64,000 nt of DNA from contig JAEURZ010000005.1 in the NCBI GenBank assembly GCA_016788905.1, positions 1-64,000 on the forward strand, given 5' to 3'. This document shows positions 62,330 through 64,000 of the stretch, piece by piece. This stretch comes from Elusimicrobiota bacterium. GTDB lineage: Bacteria > Elusimicrobiota > Elusimicrobia > FEN-1173. A program made the position numbers and the translations under genes. Each line of letters begins with the position of its first letter. Within the stretch, counting starts at the first letter, position 1. The notes below the pieces were generated by a model. That model ran no database searches. It was not told where the DNA came from and worked only from the letters and a program-made list of their open reading frames with translations.

Positions 62330-62339
62330 CTTGAAAAAA

Positions 62340-62413
62340 TAGCGGGGGAGGGACTTGAACCCTCGACCCCACGCTTATGAAGCGTGTGCTCTAACCAGCT
62401 GAGCTACCCCGCC
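62340..62413 (-). tRNA. tRNA-Met (CAT), elongator-type
   Basis: A 74-nt tRNA with anticodon stem CACGC / GCGTG and loop TTCATAA (anticodon CAT), T-loop TTCAAGT and acceptor GGCGGGG pairing with CCCCGCT. The first pair is G1-T72, not the unpaired C1-A72 of bacterial initiators, so it is elongator Met. A CAT anticodon modified to read Ile (lysidine) cannot be ruled out from sequence. CCA is not encoded. Confidence 0.92.
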
Positions 62414-62433
62414 AATTGCGGAATATTAGCACT

Positions 62434-63222
62434 TTATCCGGCCATCCGCACGAGTTGGCCATTTTTTCGCCCCCGTTCAAGCATGCGAAGACAAAACCAA
62501 CCGAACAAAAATGTCACGACAATATTCAACCCCACCGCGGCCCACAAAGAGCTCCAAGGGAAAACCCCATGGTCAATCACACTTCGCATCGCCTCAAAAA
62601 CATGTGTGCTGGGAAGGAGGAGAACGAGGGGTTTTAACCACGCTGGATAAACAGAAACCGGATAAAATATCGCTGAAAAAGGCTGGATGAGAAAAGGGAC
62701 TCCCCAAATCAACGCTTCCGCGGCATGCCCCCACCGCAAAAGTAATCCGGTCGTGAACAACCCCGTGGCAAAACCAAAAAGGAGGAGGTTGAGGGCCAAC
62801 GGAACAAAATAAAACCCAAGGGAGAAAACATTAAAGGCGTAACAGAGGGCCGCCAGAAAGAGAAGAATGATAACGATAATCCCGGTTTTAATCACCCCGT
62901 AAATATACGCCCCGATCACCCACTCTTTAATTCGCAGGGGAGAAATCAAGAGATTGAGGACATTGCGGGTCCACAGCTCTTCCATAAAAGCCAAACTGAG
63001 GGATTGTTGGGATCGATAGAGAATGTCCCAGAAGACAAGCGCGTTCAAGAGAGTCACCATCAAGCGCCCTGTGGCGTCCAGGTTCTGCCCTTTCAAATAA
63101 ACCGCAAAAAAACCCCAGACAAAAAGTTCCATGACAGGCCAAAAAAAGATGTCCAACAGGCGCGCCGGACTTCGCAGATGGATCAGAACGTAACGTCGAA
63201 CGATGGTCAAGATCCGATTCAT
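62434..63222 (-). CDS. ABC-2 type transporter permease
   Basis: A 262-residue membrane protein with about six hydrophobic helices, ending in a basic tail (RMLERGRKNGQLVRMAG). The RNVLNLLISPLRIKEW motif and layout match the ABC2_membrane family, which exports drugs, lipids or polysaccharides. Its start overlaps the ATPase stop by 4 nt (ATGA). The substrate is unknown. It is separated from the downstream tRNA-Met by only 20 bp. Confidence 0.88.
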   Translation of the reverse strand: MNRILTIVRRYVLIHLRSPARLLDIFFWPVMELFVWGFFAVYLKGQNLDATGRLMVTLLNALVFWDILYRSQQSLSLAFMEELWTRNVLNLLISPLRIKEWVIGAYIYGVIKTGIIVIILLFLAALCYAFNVFSLGFYFVPLALNLLLFGFATGLFTTGLLLRWGHAAEALIWGVPFLIQPFSAIFYPVSVYPAWLKPLVLLLPSTHVFEAMRSVIDHGVFPWSSLWAAVGLNIVVTFLFGWFCLRMLERGRKNGQLVRMAG

Positions 63223-63980
63223 CGGGGAATCTCCGCATCCACCACATCCCCTGTACGAACCAAATGGATAAACACTTTTTCAAGGGAATCTTGTTCAAAT
63301 CGCTCAGCCACTTCTTTAGGGGTCCCCTCCGTGATCGCTTTTCCTCGATGAAGGAACAACACCCGATCACACAACGCCTCGACTTCCGCCATGTTGTGCG
63401 ATGTGTAGAGCACGGTGAGATGGAGACGACGTTGAATATCCTGAAGGACGCGGCGCACCAAATCCGCAATATCCGGGTCGAGACTTGCGGTGGGCTCATC
63501 TAAAAAAAGGAGTTCCGGATCGTTGAGCAGTGCCTTACAAAGATTCAAACGGGTCTGTTCCCCAGAAGAGAGGGAGCCGGTCCGGCTTTTGGCTTTATGG
63601 GTAAGCTTAAAGGCTTCCAAGAGAGAATCAATTTTTTCCGCACGCGAGGGGATTCCATACAGACGAGCAAAGATATCCAAATTCTCCCGGGTGGTCAGGT
63701 TAAACGGCATTTGTACATAAGCCGAAGAAAAATTGACCCGGGGAACAACTTTTTCGCGGTCCGTGAACGGAGAGAGGCCAAACACCTCCACACGACCGGA
63801 GGTGGGGGTTAACACCCCCATGAGAACATGGAGAGCGGTTGTTTTGCCTGCCCCGTTGGGCCCCAACAACCCGTAAATATCGCCCCGCTGAACGCGCAGG
63901 CTGAGATGATCCACAGCCACAACATCCTTGTATCTTTTCGTCAGACCTTCAACGACAACGATCGTCTCTTTCAAGAACAC
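63219..63980 (-). CDS. ABC-2 type transporter ATPase
   Basis: A 253-residue ABC ATPase pairing with the permease at 62434-63222. Walker A is GPNGAGKTTALHV (about 39-51), the signature is LSSGEQTRLNLCKALL (about 138-153) and Walker B is LLFLDEPTASLD (about 157-168). The H-loop His is in TSHNMAEVEAL. The start at 63980 is 20 bp from the window edge, and its promoter would be outside the window. The product is cytoplasmic and drives export of an unknown substrate. Confidence 0.92.
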   Translation of the reverse strand: MFLKETIVVVEGLTKRYKDVVAVDHLSLRVQRGDIYGLLGPNGAGKTTALHVLMGVLTPTSGRVEVFGLSPFTDREKVVPRVNFSSAYVQMPFNLTTRENLDIFARLYGIPSRAEKIDSLLEAFKLTHKAKSRTGSLSSGEQTRLNLCKALLNDPELLFLDEPTASLDPDIADLVRRVLQDIQRRLHLTVLYTSHNMAEVEALCDRVLFLHRGKAITEGTPKEVAERFEQDSLEKVFIHLVRTGDVVDAEIPR

Positions 63981-64000
63981 CGACCCGTGCGTCTGTTCAC

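Larger units (their letters stand above)
61988..62339. other. 352-bp intergenic region: giant-gene leader and tRNA-Met terminator
   Basis: Read on the minus strand, this region ends the tRNA-Met transcript and then provides the promoter and 5' leader of the 2551-residue gene. A plus-strand frame through it (61991-62380) ends in a translated tRNA (AGEGLEPSTPR) and is not a gene. Confidence 0.6.

Noticed and set aside
61991-62380. Plus-strand ORF of 129 codons ending in AGEGLEPSTPR
   Set aside because: The end is the antisense of tRNA-Met, a common false protein, and the ORF covers a terminator and promoter region.

Overview
The window is a chromosomal segment, nearly all coding, from a Gram-negative bacterium. 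It encodes a Wza-type outer-membrane export protein, a PorV-like outer-membrane barrel, a lipoprotein with a lipobox and many inner-membrane proteins. Three features together point to Elusimicrobiota or a neighbouring phylum: large secreted proteins with fibronectin-III-like repeats and a FlgD/sorting-like C-terminus, a PorV-like barrel fused to TPRs, and menaquinone synthesis by the futalosine route. This placement is an inference from gene content; there is no rRNA gene in the window to test it.

Layout. 1-3.4 kb: an IS21-family element (istA, istB) with three 23-bp terminal repeats exactly 69 bp apart. Two homologous small zinc-binding ORFs flank it in opposite orientations. 3.4-3.9 kb: non-coding DNA with three consecutive hairpins. 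3.9-8.3 kb (minus): a Gld-like ABC exporter operon (ATPase, fused GldF-GldG permease, short DUF4340 protein). 8.4-13.7 kb: an NAD-binding epimerase-like protein, a PilB/GspE ATPase carrying a receiver domain, a fatty acid desaturase and an RF1-type GGQ protein. 13.8-20.7 kb: a lipoprotein, then a five-gene minus-strand operon (FN3 surface protein, PorV-TPR, TPR protein, histidine kinase, response regulator). 20.9-25.4 kb: a membrane ATPase overlapping an MscS channel gene, then a Cache-like sensor and a coiled-coil protein. 25.4-25.9 kb: an apparent ISL3 transposase relic.

25.8-40.8 kb (minus) is a single tightly packed exopolysaccharide locus of twelve genes. It encodes export (Wza), chain-length control (Wzz-like with a degenerate P-loop domain), polymerase/ligase, flippase, two GT2 glycosyltransferases, an asparagine synthase, a lipid-linked sugar transferase and two methyltransferases. 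A secreted glycosidase sits at each end. 41-45 kb: a second desaturase, a DUF7309/DUF6930-like protein, and an MscS channel overlapping a voltage-gated-type K+ channel with a zinc-ribbon tail.

45-47.8 kb: tRNA-Asp and tRNA-Val, with degenerate copies of the tRNA-Asp 3' end and terminator next to them, then a YgfZ / MBL-hydrolase / HAD operon. 47.8-54.3 kb (plus): a menaquinone cluster (UbiA-, UbiX- and UbiD-like, mqnE, mqnA, mqnC and a 2Fe-2S ferredoxin). 54.3-62 kb (minus): a 2551-residue membrane protein with four tandem N-terminal beta-domains, a polytopic core and a GH94-type catalytic domain. 62.3-64 kb: tRNA-Met and an ABC-2 export pair.

Common themes are envelope polysaccharide synthesis and export, mechanosensitive and ion channels, and lipid desaturation. 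Most operons use 4-nt ATGA, GTGA or TTGA overlaps, which helped fix several starts.
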